Below are positions 9,447-18,381 of a stretch of DNA of 64,000 nt, in pieces. Origin of the DNA: Balneolaceae bacterium (GTDB lineage: Bacteria > Bacteroidota > Rhodothermia > Balneolales > Balneolaceae); contig JAXHMK010000009.1 in the NCBI GenBank assembly GCA_034521495.1, forward strand, positions 186,001 to 250,000. The letters run 5' to 3'. Every line of letters starts with the position of its first letter. The first letter of the stretch is position 1. Position numbers and translations under genes: made by a program. The notes beneath the pieces were generated by a model that ran no database searches, had not been told where the DNA came from, and worked only from the letters and a program-made list of their open reading frames with translations.

Positions 9447-10994
9447 ATGAATAAGTATTTAGTATATACACTCTTGATTGTAGTCGCGCTGTTTACAGCT
9501 TGCGACGATGGATTGGATATGTTGCCAACAGGTTCTGTGTCAGAGGATATCTATTGGCAACGAGAAAGTGATGCAGTAACAGCAGTAAATGCAGCATACG
9601 GTGAACTCGATGGCCAAACGATGATTAAACAACTTGATGCAGTCACTGATATCGGATTCAGGGCTGCTTCGGGTCCGGGTACTCTTCATGATGTAGGTGC
9701 TGGTAATATCGATCCCTCTAATAGCGCAATTGAAGGTATTTGGAATCGGTATTACAGAGGAATAAGAAAAGCAAATGACGTGATAGCCAATATCGATCAG
9801 ATCGAAGTTGGAAATCAGGATGTCTTAAACCGAGTCGAAGCAGAGGCCAGGTTTCTGAGAGCCTATTTTTATACTCAGTTATCAAGCCTCTGGGGAGGAG
9901 TTCCTTTAATTACAGAACCTATTAATATCGACGAGCGAGTAGGCAGAAGTGATAAACAGCAAATCGTAGACTTTGTAGTATCTGAGTTGGATAATATTAT
10001 CAGCAACAACTCACTGCCCATAGCTTATAGTGGTGATAATATAGGAAGAGCAACCATTGGTGCTGCACATGCTCTTAAAGCAAGAATTGCTATTCGAAAT
10101 AACAACTGGACAATGGCAAGAGATGCTGCTAAAGCGGTGATGGATCTCGGTATCTATAGCTTGTATCCTCACTATGGAGAACTCTTTCAGTATGCTGGTC
10201 AAAATTCATCAGAAATCATTTTCGATCGACAATATGCCCAGGGTGGTGATGTCTATGGTGCATTTGGATACTCTGCTGCCTCTATCGGTGGAAGTTCAGT
10301 TGTAGAACCTGTTCATAAGCTATATGAACTAATGGAATTTAAAGGACCTCAAAATCCGGATGATCCGTATGAAAATATTGATCCAAGATGGGACTTTACG
10401 GTTTACTATACCGGAGCTCCTATAGGCAATTCCATCTACGATTCTACCCCCGATAGCCCAACTGGTGACAGAATTCTGGTAAGTGAAGGTGCTACAGACC
10501 ACGGATATAATTTGAAAAAATGGGTTGACTGGGAGAATGATAATGCAAATCCAGGAAACGGGTCTATAAATTTAATTCATATCAGATACGGTGATGTCTT
10601 ACTCATGTATGCTGAAGCAAAAATTGAGTTGGATGAAATCGACCAGTCCGTGTATGATGCGATCAATGCAATTCGACAGCGTCCTTCTGTTGAGATGCCA
10701 GCTATCACACCGGGTAAAACCCAAGCTGAGATGAGAGAGATAGTTCGCAACGAAAGAGCAGTTGAACTTGCATTTGAAGGACTCAGATTATTTGACATCA
10801 ATCGCTGGGGTATTGCAAGCGAGAAAGAAGGTTTGGTTCGAGGTGCATTTTTCAGAAATGATGCTGGTGAATGGTACCTTCATGATACCGGTTTTACACG
10901 CAGCTTCAATCCAAATAGAGATACACTTTGGCCAATCCCAGTTGATGAGATGAATAGTAACTCGGCAATTACTACCAATAACCCAGGTTATTAA
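9447..10994 (+). CDS. RagB/SusD family nutrient-uptake outer membrane lipoprotein
   Basis: 515 residues. SusD-type lipoproteins sit on the SusC channel and capture the glycan. The signal peptide ends in a lipobox (LFTAC-DDGLD). The body has the family's usual features: LDMLPTGSVSEDIYWQ near the N terminus, WNRYYRGIRKANDVIANID, AEARFLRAYFYTQLSSLWGG, and a C-terminal RNERAVELAFEGLRLFDINR. It starts 20 bp after SusC and is followed by a strong terminator, so SusC-SusD form a transcription unit. Length and domain layout are complete. Confidence 0.95.
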   Translation: MNKYLVYTLLIVVALFTACDDGLDMLPTGSVSEDIYWQRESDAVTAVNAAYGELDGQTMIKQLDAVTDIGFRAASGPGTLHDVGAGNIDPSNSAIEGIWNRYYRGIRKANDVIANIDQIEVGNQDVLNRVEAEARFLRAYFYTQLSSLWGGVPLITEPINIDERVGRSDKQQIVDFVVSELDNIISNNSLPIAYSGDNIGRATIGAAHALKARIAIRNNNWTMARDAAKAVMDLGIYSLYPHYGELFQYAGQNSSEIIFDRQYAQGGDVYGAFGYSAASIGGSSVVEPVHKLYELMEFKGPQNPDDPYENIDPRWDFTVYYTGAPIGNSIYDSTPDSPTGDRILVSEGATDHGYNLKKWVDWENDNANPGNGSINLIHIRYGDVLLMYAEAKIELDEIDQSVYDAINAIRQRPSVEMPAITPGKTQAEMREIVRNERAVELAFEGLRLFDINRWGIASEKEGLVRGAFFRNDAGEWYLHDTGFTRSFNPNRDTLWPIPVDEMNSNSAITTNNPGY

Positions 10995-11007
10995 TAAATA
11001 CAAAAAT

Positions 11008-11041
11008 ACCCGTGGCAGTCACTTAGTCACGGGTTTTTTTA
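11008..11041 (+). terminator. Rho-independent terminator after SusD
   Basis: ACCCGTG ... CACGGGT arms around a 13-base loop, followed by seven T. It lies 14 bp after the SusD stop codon and separates SusC/SusD from the oxidoreductase genes. Confidence 0.85.
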
Positions 11042-11072
11042 AAATGAACAATATCTAAAGCTTTTCTGATTT

Positions 11073-12425
11073 ATGGAGAAAAATAAACAATCCCGAAAAG
11101 ATTTTTTATCAACAATTGCATTAGGTTCAGTAGGCGTTATAAGTGTTTCATCATTTCTGTCCAGCTGTGCTAGTACAAGTAATTTGAATGAGCCATATGT
11201 CTCTTATTCTGAACAAGCACCAGATGGTGAACCACTAAGAGCGGGTCTTGTTGGTTGTGGAGGCAGAGGTACTGGTGCGGCAGTCAATTTCCTGGATGCC
11301 GGACCCAATCTTGAAATCGTAGCATTGGGTGATGCATTTCAGGATCAATTAGATAAATGTAGAACAAATTTACAGCGCGCAAGAGGTGTTGAGATTGCGG
11401 ATGAGAATTGTTTTGTAGGTTTTGATGCCTATCAAAAAGTAATTGATTCTGACGTTGACCTGGTTCTATTCGCAACCCCTCCATTTTTCCGGCCGCAACA
11501 TGTGCGTGCAGCTATAGAGGCCGGTAAACATGTGTTTCAGGAAAAACCTGTTGCTGTTGATCCCGTAGGGGCTCGAATGATGGCTGAAACGGCATCTATT
11601 GCCCGTGAGAATAATCTTTGCATGGTAAGTGGTACGATTCGCCGATATCAAAAAGATTATGTAGAAACCCAAAAAAGGGTACAGGATGGATTTATTGGAG
11701 AAGTAGTTGGCGCTGATATTAAGAGAAATGGAGGTGCGCTCTGGTGGGTAGAGAGAAAACCGGATTGGTCGGATATGGAATATATGCTTCGCAATTGGGG
11801 AAATTTCGCTTGGTTATCGGGTGATCACATTGTAGAAATGTTTATTCATGAATTAGACGTAATGAGCTGGCATGTAGGAGGTCACCCGGTTAAAGCATTT
11901 GGATATGGTGGCCGGCAACAACGAATATCCGGAGATCAATTCGACCAATTTAGCATTGTTTACGAATATGAAAATGGTAAAAAAGTGCACTGTGCAACTC
12001 GTCAAATAAATGATTGTGATAATGGAAGAGAACAGTTGATTACAGGTACAAAGGGGTATGCTGATGCAAGTGGAACTCTTTATGATCATGACGGTAATAT
12101 TATTTGGGAGTATCCACATCCTGAAGAAGGAACTGAATCTATGTGGACTGTACATAATCCATCTGTTCAAGAACATGTTGAATTGATTACAGGGATTCGT
12201 ACCGGAAATTATATAAATGATGCCGATGAACAGATTAAGTCTACCCGACTTGCAATTATGGGCAGAATGGCTGCTTATACAGGAAGAGAAATCACTTGGG
12301 ATGAAGTTCTCAATTCAGATCTGAAGTTAGGTCCGGAAATGGTAGAATTTGGTCGATCCTATGATATACCAGATGAACCACCAAAAGTCGGTACTGCACC
12401 AGCACCTGTTAACAGATACAGCTGA
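11073..12425 (+). CDS. Exported Gfo/Idh/MocA family oxidoreductase, first of a tandem pair
   Basis: 450 residues. The N terminus has a Tat-like motif (SRKDFLST) and a possible lipobox with cysteine 32 (FLSSC), so the enzyme is probably exported, perhaps as a lipoprotein with tightly bound NAD(P). The nucleotide loop is GCGGRGTG at 61-68, the family EKP motif at 157-159 and an active-site-like strand is GDHIVEMFIHELDVMSWH. It is closely similar along its whole length to the next gene, showing a tandem duplication. Export of this NAD(P)-dependent fold is known from glucose-fructose oxidoreductase and is common in Bacteroidota sugar loci. The substrate is inferred only as a sugar or glycoside. 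Confidence 0.88.
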   Translation: MEKNKQSRKDFLSTIALGSVGVISVSSFLSSCASTSNLNEPYVSYSEQAPDGEPLRAGLVGCGGRGTGAAVNFLDAGPNLEIVALGDAFQDQLDKCRTNLQRARGVEIADENCFVGFDAYQKVIDSDVDLVLFATPPFFRPQHVRAAIEAGKHVFQEKPVAVDPVGARMMAETASIARENNLCMVSGTIRRYQKDYVETQKRVQDGFIGEVVGADIKRNGGALWWVERKPDWSDMEYMLRNWGNFAWLSGDHIVEMFIHELDVMSWHVGGHPVKAFGYGGRQQRISGDQFDQFSIVYEYENGKKVHCATRQINDCDNGREQLITGTKGYADASGTLYDHDGNIIWEYPHPEEGTESMWTVHNPSVQEHVELITGIRTGNYINDADEQIKSTRLAIMGRMAAYTGREITWDEVLNSDLKLGPEMVEFGRSYDIPDEPPKVGTAPAPVNRYS

Positions 12426-12460
12426 TTAAGCAGTAATTACAACTATTTAATGTCTTATAA

Positions 12461-13828
12461 ATGAAGAATAAAAAGCAGGATAGAAGACAATTTTTGAGCA
12501 CTTTTACAAAGGGCACTCTCGGAGCAGTTGGGGCAACGGGTTTACTGTTCAAAGGTTCAAATGCAAAGAGCAGTAAAAACAACTATCTGCCAAAAGCCCC
12601 AATGATTCAAAAACAGGCTCCTGACGGTGAATTGATAAGAGCAGGTTTGGTTGGATGTGGTGGCAGAGGAACCGGGGCATCCATTAATTTTCTTGATGCG
12701 GGTCCTAATTTGGAAATTGTTGCCTTGGGTGATGTTTTTCAAGATCAATTAGACAGATGTCGAGATAACTTGAAAAGAGGCCGTGGAGTAGAAGTAGCTG
12801 ATGAAAACTGCTTTATAGGATTTAATGCTTATCAAAAAGTAATAGATACAGATGTTGATCTTGTCATATTTGCTACACCACCTCATTTTAGACCACAACA
12901 TGTAAAAGCAGCTATTGAAGCTGGTAAACATGTGTTCCAGGAAAAACCAGTTGCTGTAGATCCAGTTGGTGCTCGTATAATGATGGAAACCACTAAAAAA
13001 GCCATAGATAAAAAACTAAATATGGTAAGTGGTACAGCCTTGCGCTACAGTAAAGATTATATAGAAACTCACAAGCGAGTTTCTGAAGGTATGATTGGAG
13101 AAATTATTGGCGGTCAGGCTGTACGTAATGGAGGCGCACTTTGGTGGGTTGAACGTAAACCTGAGTGGACAGAATTGGAATACATGCTTCGTAATTGGGG
13201 GAATTTTACGTGGCTTTCCGGGGATCATATCACAGAGCAGCATATCCATCATCTCGATCTGATCAACTGGCACATTGGGAAAAATCCCGTGCGGGCATAC
13301 GGATACGGAGGAAGACAGCAGAGAATATCCGGTGATCAATTCGATTACTTTAGTATTGTGTATGAATATGAGAATGGCATAAAAGTGCACGGAGCTACTC
13401 GTCAGATTAATGACACCGATTCAGGACGCATTGAGATGATAAAGGGAACCAAAGGATATGCAGATTGCGGAGGTACTATATACGACTATAATGGTAATAT
13501 ACTCTGGGAATATCCCTATCCGGATGATGATGAAACCGATTCCGAGTGGGAAGTTACAGACCCATTTGTTCAGGAGCATGTAGAACTGATCACTGGCATT
13601 AGAACCGATAAGTATGTCAACGATTCTGAATTGCAGGTAAATTCAACTCGTATGGCAATTATGGGACGTATGGCTGCTTATACCGGGGATGAGATTACGT
13701 GGGATGAAATATTAAATTCGGATATGCGACTTGGGCCTGATACGTATGAATTTGGCGACGTGCCGAGTGTCATAGAAAAACCCCCGGTGCAGGGAAATTC
13801 ACCTGCCCCTGCTGACCGATATTCGTAA
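12461..13828 (+). CDS. Exported Gfo/Idh/MocA family oxidoreductase, second of a tandem pair
   Basis: 455 residues and closely similar to the preceding gene (for example ENCFxGFxAYQKVID and GGALWWVERKP are shared). The N terminus carries a Tat motif DRRQFLST with arginines 8-9, but no clear lipobox, so this copy may be a soluble periplasmic protein while its twin may be lipid-anchored. GCGGRG is at 65-70 and EKP at 161-163. GDHITEQHIHHLDLINWH is the probable catalytic strand. It lies 35 bp downstream of its twin and 49 bp upstream of the first DUF1080 gene, a typical oxidoreductase-DUF1080 order. Confidence 0.88.
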   Translation: MKNKKQDRRQFLSTFTKGTLGAVGATGLLFKGSNAKSSKNNYLPKAPMIQKQAPDGELIRAGLVGCGGRGTGASINFLDAGPNLEIVALGDVFQDQLDRCRDNLKRGRGVEVADENCFIGFNAYQKVIDTDVDLVIFATPPHFRPQHVKAAIEAGKHVFQEKPVAVDPVGARIMMETTKKAIDKKLNMVSGTALRYSKDYIETHKRVSEGMIGEIIGGQAVRNGGALWWVERKPEWTELEYMLRNWGNFTWLSGDHITEQHIHHLDLINWHIGKNPVRAYGYGGRQQRISGDQFDYFSIVYEYENGIKVHGATRQINDTDSGRIEMIKGTKGYADCGGTIYDYNGNILWEYPYPDDDETDSEWEVTDPFVQEHVELITGIRTDKYVNDSELQVNSTRMAIMGRMAAYTGDEITWDEILNSDMRLGPDTYEFGDVPSVIEKPPVQGNSPAPADRYS

Positions 13829-13877
13829 AGTAAAATTTCTCATCTTTTTAAACCCCATAGACAAAGCATCATTGCCC

Positions 13878-14630
13878 ATGAATCGTAGAAAATTCACTAA
13901 AAACCTTCTATATGGATCACTTTCGATTGGAGGCGTAAATGCCTTGACGAAGTTGGGCGACCGAGTTCGGGATGAGAAAACAGATACTCTCAAATTCAAA
14001 AAATTGTTTAATGGAAAAAATTTGGACGGTTTTGTTGATGTAAACACGTCTGAAGATACCTGGTACGTGGAGAATAACATATTGAAATGTACTGGCGACC
14101 CCATAGGAGTCATTCGCACTCAAAAACAATACGAGAATTTTGTTCTTGATATAGAATGGAGACATATGGAGCCAGGGGGGAATTCCGGTGTTTTCATTCT
14201 TGCAGATGGAGAACCATACGAAGAAAGACCTTTTCCAACAGGTATAGAGGTTCAAATGGTTGACCCGGGAATTGCAGAAATTCGTGACATCGTTGAGGAT
14301 TATGCACATGGTCAATTGTTTCCTGTCAGTGGTTTAACAGGTACTACACCGGATAATCCATTTGAAATAAGTCCGTCGAGAAGTAATCCTGCTGAATTCA
14401 GGGTAAATGGCGCAGGTGAGTGGAATAGATATTTACTAACGTGTGTAGATGGTGTAATTAAACTTTCAGTAAATGGGAAGTTTATTAATGGTATGCGATC
14501 TGAAAAGCGCAAAAAGGGTTATATATGCCCGGAGTCAGAAGGGTTTGAAGTACACTTTAGAAAAATTGATATCATGGAGCTTCCGGGTGGTATACTGGAT
14601 GCGGATCAATCGGCTCCGATTGTAGAATAA
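13878..14630 (+). CDS. DUF1080 (3-keto-disaccharide hydrolase/lyase-like) exported protein, copy 1
   Basis: 250 residues from the ATG at 13878; an upstream in-frame TTG at 13872 is less likely. The N terminus NRRKFTKNLLYGSLSIGG resembles a Tat signal. The domain is a concanavalin-like fold recognised by [33 protein letters not shown] and GEWNRYLLTCVDG. Family members act on 3-keto-glycosides made by Gfo/Idh/MocA enzymes, and two such enzymes lie directly upstream. It is highly similar to the gene at 15433 but less so to the one at 14698. The reaction is inferred from family and context. Confidence 0.85.
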   Translation: MNRRKFTKNLLYGSLSIGGVNALTKLGDRVRDEKTDTLKFKKLFNGKNLDGFVDVNTSEDTWYVENNILKCTGDPIGVIRTQKQYENFVLDIEWRHMEPGGNSGVFILADGEPYEERPFPTGIEVQMVDPGIAEIRDIVEDYAHGQLFPVSGLTGTTPDNPFEISPSRSNPAEFRVNGAGEWNRYLLTCVDGVIKLSVNGKFINGMRSEKRKKGYICPESEGFEVHFRKIDIMELPGGILDADQSAPIVE

Positions 14631-14697
14631 ATATGAATTGATTGCTTTCCATCAAAAATACACTGTCTATTTGTTTAATTACCCTTATATCATACCT

Positions 14698-15423
14698 ATG
14701 AATCAATACAAACTATCTTTCTCTCTATTGGTATTAGTCACAATTCTATGCTTTTTGGGATGTGTTGGAGAGAGAGGAGAAAATGATTTCCGTACATCGA
14801 TGGAGCTTGAAAATGATGGTTATATAGCATTGCTGGCAAATGATCTCAATGCATGGAAAGGCCAGATAGCTGAAGATCCAAGAAATATACCGGTATTAAC
14901 AGAGGGCATGAATGAAAACGAGATACAGCAGCTGCTATCAGAAGTAAACGAGGAGACATTTAACCATTGGTACATGCAAGACGGAATGCTGTTATATGAC
15001 GGTACTCGTGATATAGGCAACATTGAGACAATTGAGGAATATGAAAATTTCGAGCTGGTAGTGGATTGGAAAATTGGTCCTAAAGGTGATAGCGGCATTT
15101 TTTTGAGAAATATGCCGCAAGTACAAATTTGGGATCCTCATCATCAAGGGGTTGGTTCCGGAGGACTTTATAATAATGATCCGAATATTGAACCCATCGT
15201 TACTGCCGATAAGCCAGTAGGTGAATGGAATAGAATGGTTATAAGAATGATTTCAGACTCTGTATGGGTAAAGCTTAATGGAGAGACTGTAGTTGATGGT
15301 GCCATACAAGAAAATTATTGGGCAAATTATGAAAGACCAGCCCCCTCAGAAGGTCAAATAGTGTTACAAAGTCATGGTACTCCTTTATGGTTTAAAAATT
15401 TATATATCAAAGAACTTAACTAA
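14698..15423 (+). CDS. DUF1080 lipoprotein, divergent copy 2
   Basis: About 241 residues from ATG 14698. This start gives a clean lipoprotein signal (SLLVLVTILCFLGC); an upstream in-frame TTG at 14638 adds 20 residues with no sense. The domain keeps the family frame: LLYDGTRDIGNIETIEEYEN, DWKIGPKGDSGIFLRNMPQV, PVGEWNRMVIRM, VWVKLNGETVVDG. It is clearly more distant than copies 1 and 3, which flank it. Its insertion between two near-duplicates suggests the flanking pair arose by duplication around it, or that copies have been exchanged. Probably outer-membrane or periplasmic and working on keto-sugar products. Confidence 0.8.
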   Translation: MNQYKLSFSLLVLVTILCFLGCVGERGENDFRTSMELENDGYIALLANDLNAWKGQIAEDPRNIPVLTEGMNENEIQQLLSEVNEETFNHWYMQDGMLLYDGTRDIGNIETIEEYENFELVVDWKIGPKGDSGIFLRNMPQVQIWDPHHQGVGSGGLYNNDPNIEPIVTADKPVGEWNRMVIRMISDSVWVKLNGETVVDGAIQENYWANYERPAPSEGQIVLQSHGTPLWFKNLYIKELN

Positions 15424-15432
15424 CAGATTATT

Positions 15433-16197
15433 ATGAACAGAAGAGAATTTACTAAGCGTGTCTTAAAATCAACCACAGCTATAACGACATCTTATTTAGG
15501 TGCTAAAGCACTTTTTTGGGATAATAATAATGCTGTTGAATATCAGAATAGTGATTTACAATTCAAACGTTTATTTAATGGTAAAAACCTGGACGGTTTT
15601 GTTGATATGAATACTTCTCCAGATACATGGTGGGTTGAAGATGGATTATTGAAATGTACCGGTGAGCCAATCGGTGTTATGAGAACAGAGAAACAGTACG
15701 AAAATTTTATACTGGATATTGAGTGGAGGCATATGAAACCGGGAGGAAATTCCGGCTTTTTTGTGTGGGCAAATGGTACTCCTCATGCAGATACTCCTTT
15801 CCCAACTGGAATGGAGGTTCAAATGCTTGATCCACAATGGGCAGAAATTAATAATCGATCAGACGAATACGTTCACGGTCACCTGTTTCCTGTGATGGAA
15901 CTGGAAGGAACGACTCCAGATAACCCATCCGAAATTGCAAGGGGCAGAAGCTATTCACTTGAAAAAAGAGTAAAAGGAACAGGAGAGTGGAACCGATATA
16001 TAGTTGTTTGTATAGATGGAACGTTAAAACTTTCAGTAAATGGTAAGTTTGTAAATGGAATACATTCGCCAGAAAGAAAAAAAGGATATATATGTCCTGA
16101 ATCTGAGGGTTCAGAGATCCATTTTAGGAAAATTGATATTATGGAATTACCGGGTGGTGTTATCTCTGAAGATCAAATTGCACCGGTTGTAGGCTGA
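15433..16197 (+). CDS. DUF1080 (3-keto-disaccharide hydrolase/lyase-like) exported protein, copy 3
   Basis: 254 residues starting 10 bp after copy 2. The N terminus [19 protein letters not shown] looks like a Tat signal. The body repeats copy 1 almost motif for motif ([67 protein letters not shown]), so the two are recent paralogues. Having two close copies next to two close oxidoreductases suggests paired specialisation, for example for alpha- and beta-glycosides or different sugars. That is inference. Confidence 0.85.
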   Translation: MNRREFTKRVLKSTTAITTSYLGAKALFWDNNNAVEYQNSDLQFKRLFNGKNLDGFVDMNTSPDTWWVEDGLLKCTGEPIGVMRTEKQYENFILDIEWRHMKPGGNSGFFVWANGTPHADTPFPTGMEVQMLDPQWAEINNRSDEYVHGHLFPVMELEGTTPDNPSEIARGRSYSLEKRVKGTGEWNRYIVVCIDGTLKLSVNGKFVNGIHSPERKKGYICPESEGSEIHFRKIDIMELPGGVISEDQIAPVVG

Positions 16198-16231
16198 AAA
16201 TCATCAAAACAAATTCTAATTAACTAAAATC

Positions 16232-17116
16232 ATGCGGATACTCTATTTAACAATAATTTATTTCTTAGTTAGCTGTGGTAGTATTATGTCTCAAGACGAT
16301 ACAGGCAAACTTAGAATCATTGCATTTGGTGCTCATCCGGATGATTGTGAAATTTCAGCAGGTGGTGTAGGAGCATTATGGTCGGAAGCGGGACACGCTT
16401 TTAAATGTGTTTCAATGACAAATGGAGATATAGGACATTTTGGAATGTCAGGGGGGGAACTTGCCATTAGGAGGATGAAAGAAGTCGAAGCTGCTGCTGA
16501 GATTTTAGGAATAGAAACCGAAGTAATGGATGTTCACGATGGTGAATTGATGCCCACACTCGAAAATCGAAAAAAAGTTACAAGGCTAATTCGTGATTGG
16601 CAGGCAGATATCGTGATGGTACATAGAAGATATACATATCATGCTGATCATCGATATAGCGGTATTTTGGTGGATGATTCGATCGTGCTTGTAGAAGCGA
16701 AATTCTTTACTCCAGACACGCCTCCATTACCACGAAGTCCTGTTGTACTATATTACAGTGATAATTTTCAAAGGCCATTGCCATTTGAACCAGATTTGGT
16801 CGTTGGTATTGATAATGTTATTGACAAAAAAAGAGAGGCGTTAGAACAGATGCCTTCACAGTTTTCTGACATTGATTCATGGACTTATGGCCGTGCTGAT
16901 AATCCGCCTGAAGACAAATCTACCCGTTTACGTTTGAGAATTGATAATTTAATCAATCGAAGTGTAGCTGTCGCAGATAAGTACAGGGCTATGCTCATCG
17001 ATTTATATGGTGAAAATGCTGGCAATAGAATTAAACACGCTGAAGCATTTCAAGTTTCTGAATACGGACGAGCTGCGACAACTGAAGAACTCAAAGCTTT
17101 ATTTCCAACATTCTAA
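16232..17116 (+). CDS. Secreted PIG-L family deacetylase
   Basis: 294 residues. The signal segment MRILYLTIIYFLVSCGSIMS has a lipobox-like VSC, so it is exported, perhaps lipid-anchored. The zinc motif is AHPDD in IIAFGAHPDDCEISAGG, and the second histidine motif is HADH in YTYHADHRYSG, with alanine where the cytoplasmic paralogue at 1596 has proline. It probably deacetylates an N-acetylated or otherwise acylated sugar outside the cytoplasm. It follows copy 3 of DUF1080 by 34 bp in the same orientation. Confidence 0.85.
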   Translation: MRILYLTIIYFLVSCGSIMSQDDTGKLRIIAFGAHPDDCEISAGGVGALWSEAGHAFKCVSMTNGDIGHFGMSGGELAIRRMKEVEAAAEILGIETEVMDVHDGELMPTLENRKKVTRLIRDWQADIVMVHRRYTYHADHRYSGILVDDSIVLVEAKFFTPDTPPLPRSPVVLYYSDNFQRPLPFEPDLVVGIDNVIDKKREALEQMPSQFSDIDSWTYGRADNPPEDKSTRLRLRIDNLINRSVAVADKYRAMLIDLYGENAGNRIKHAEAFQVSEYGRAATTEELKALFPTF

Positions 17117-17216
17117 AAGGTTCAACATGTTTAACTAAACAAAAGTTACGGTACATTGAGCTATTATATCTTTCTTTTCATCAATAAAATACTTTTTAAA
17201 GAAGTTTTCTCTGTTC

Positions 17217-18200
17217 ATGATACAAAGTATTCGTACTGAATCTGTTAATACATCGATCGTAAAATTTTCAATCTTCACATGTTTAATTTCTATACTTTTA
17301 ACCCATTTCCTGCACGCTCAGAGTTCATTTGTTCCGTATAAAGTTGATGTCAATGAACCTATTCAAATGGTTCCAATAGAAGGCGGGACATTTGTTATGG
17401 GAGATGAGAATGATAATTCACAACAAGTACGTGTTGAAGTGAATTCTTTTTGGATGGGTTCATATGAAATAACCTGGGAGCAATACAATCAGTTTTCAAC
17501 TGAGGTGATGAGCAATTTACAAAAAGAGAATTTAGCAGGTGCCGATATTGGTGTGGACGCTGATGTAATTTCATTACCGACTCCTCCCTATGTAGACATG
17601 AGTTTCGGAATGGGCACGGATGGATACCCGGCAATTAGTATGACTCATTATGCTGCATCAATGTTTACGAAATGGTTGACAGCGAAAACGGGAAAATTTT
17701 ATAGACTTCCCACTGAAGCAGAATGGGAGTATGTATGTAAAGCTTCAAATGATAATCTAGCTGAACAAGCTTGGTACCAAGAAAATAGTAACAGTGGGTA
17801 CCAAAAAGTTGGCACTAAAGAGCCCAATCAGTTGGGCCTTTATGATATCCCCGGAAATGTAGCTGAGTGGACTACTGATGAATACCATAAAGATTATATC
17901 ACCAGAGTCCAAAATATGGGGCCAGAACCTGTGGTAAATCCATGGTTCCAGCCATCGGATTTATACCCGCGAGCGGTCAGAGGGGCGTCTTGGATGGATC
18001 CTGAAACGGAGGTTTCCTGTAATAAGAGAAGAGAATCTAACTCTGATTGGAAAATGCTGGATCCACAAATCCCTAAGAGTTTATGGTGGCATACCAATGC
18101 GCAATTTTTAGGATTTAGAATAGTTCGGCCGTTAAATGAGCCAACTCCAGAAGAGATGAAGAAATATTGGCCTGAAGAAATTGATGACTTTGGAAGATAA
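17217..18200 (+). CDS. Secreted SUMF1/FGE-like (formylglycine-generating enzyme family) protein lacking one active-site cysteine
   Basis: 327 residues. A signal peptide (residues 15-35, IVKFSIFTCLISILLTHFLHA) is followed by the FGE-sulfatase domain: MVPIEGGTFVMGDE, WMGSYEITWEQYNQF, YRLPTEAEWEYVCKAS, GLYDIPGNVAEWTTDEY and a final FLGFRIVRP. Canonical FGEs carry two cysteines five residues apart just after the GGS-Y/W motif. Here RGASWMDPETEVSC keeps only the second. So it may not activate sulfatases by oxidising cysteine and could have a binding or structural role. It nevertheless precedes a sulfatase gene. It starts 100 bp after the PIG-L gene. Confidence 0.8.
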   Translation: MIQSIRTESVNTSIVKFSIFTCLISILLTHFLHAQSSFVPYKVDVNEPIQMVPIEGGTFVMGDENDNSQQVRVEVNSFWMGSYEITWEQYNQFSTEVMSNLQKENLAGADIGVDADVISLPTPPYVDMSFGMGTDGYPAISMTHYAASMFTKWLTAKTGKFYRLPTEAEWEYVCKASNDNLAEQAWYQENSNSGYQKVGTKEPNQLGLYDIPGNVAEWTTDEYHKDYITRVQNMGPEPVVNPWFQPSDLYPRAVRGASWMDPETEVSCNKRRESNSDWKMLDPQIPKSLWWHTNAQFLGFRIVRPLNEPTPEEMKKYWPEEIDDFGR

Positions 18201-18220
18201 TATTTCGATTAAATACAGGT

Positions 18221-18239
18221 ACTTAGTTGATAACTAAGT
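18221..18239. repeat. Short perfect inverted repeat between the FGE-like and sulfatase genes
   Basis: ACTTAGTT-GAT-AACTAAGT, a perfect 8-bp stem with a 3-base loop, 21 bp after the FGE-like stop codon. There is no T-run, so it may be an operator or an inefficient terminator rather than a classical terminator. Confidence 0.5.
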
Positions 18240-18381
18240 GTAGTCATTCATATATAAAGCCTGGGTTCTAAACGTGGCGGCTCAGTAAAAAATGAATTTA
18301 TTATTCTTACCTAAGCATTTACGTACTTTATATGCTATAATGAGTACAACTTTAATACGAAAGGGTAAACTAAGATTGTTT

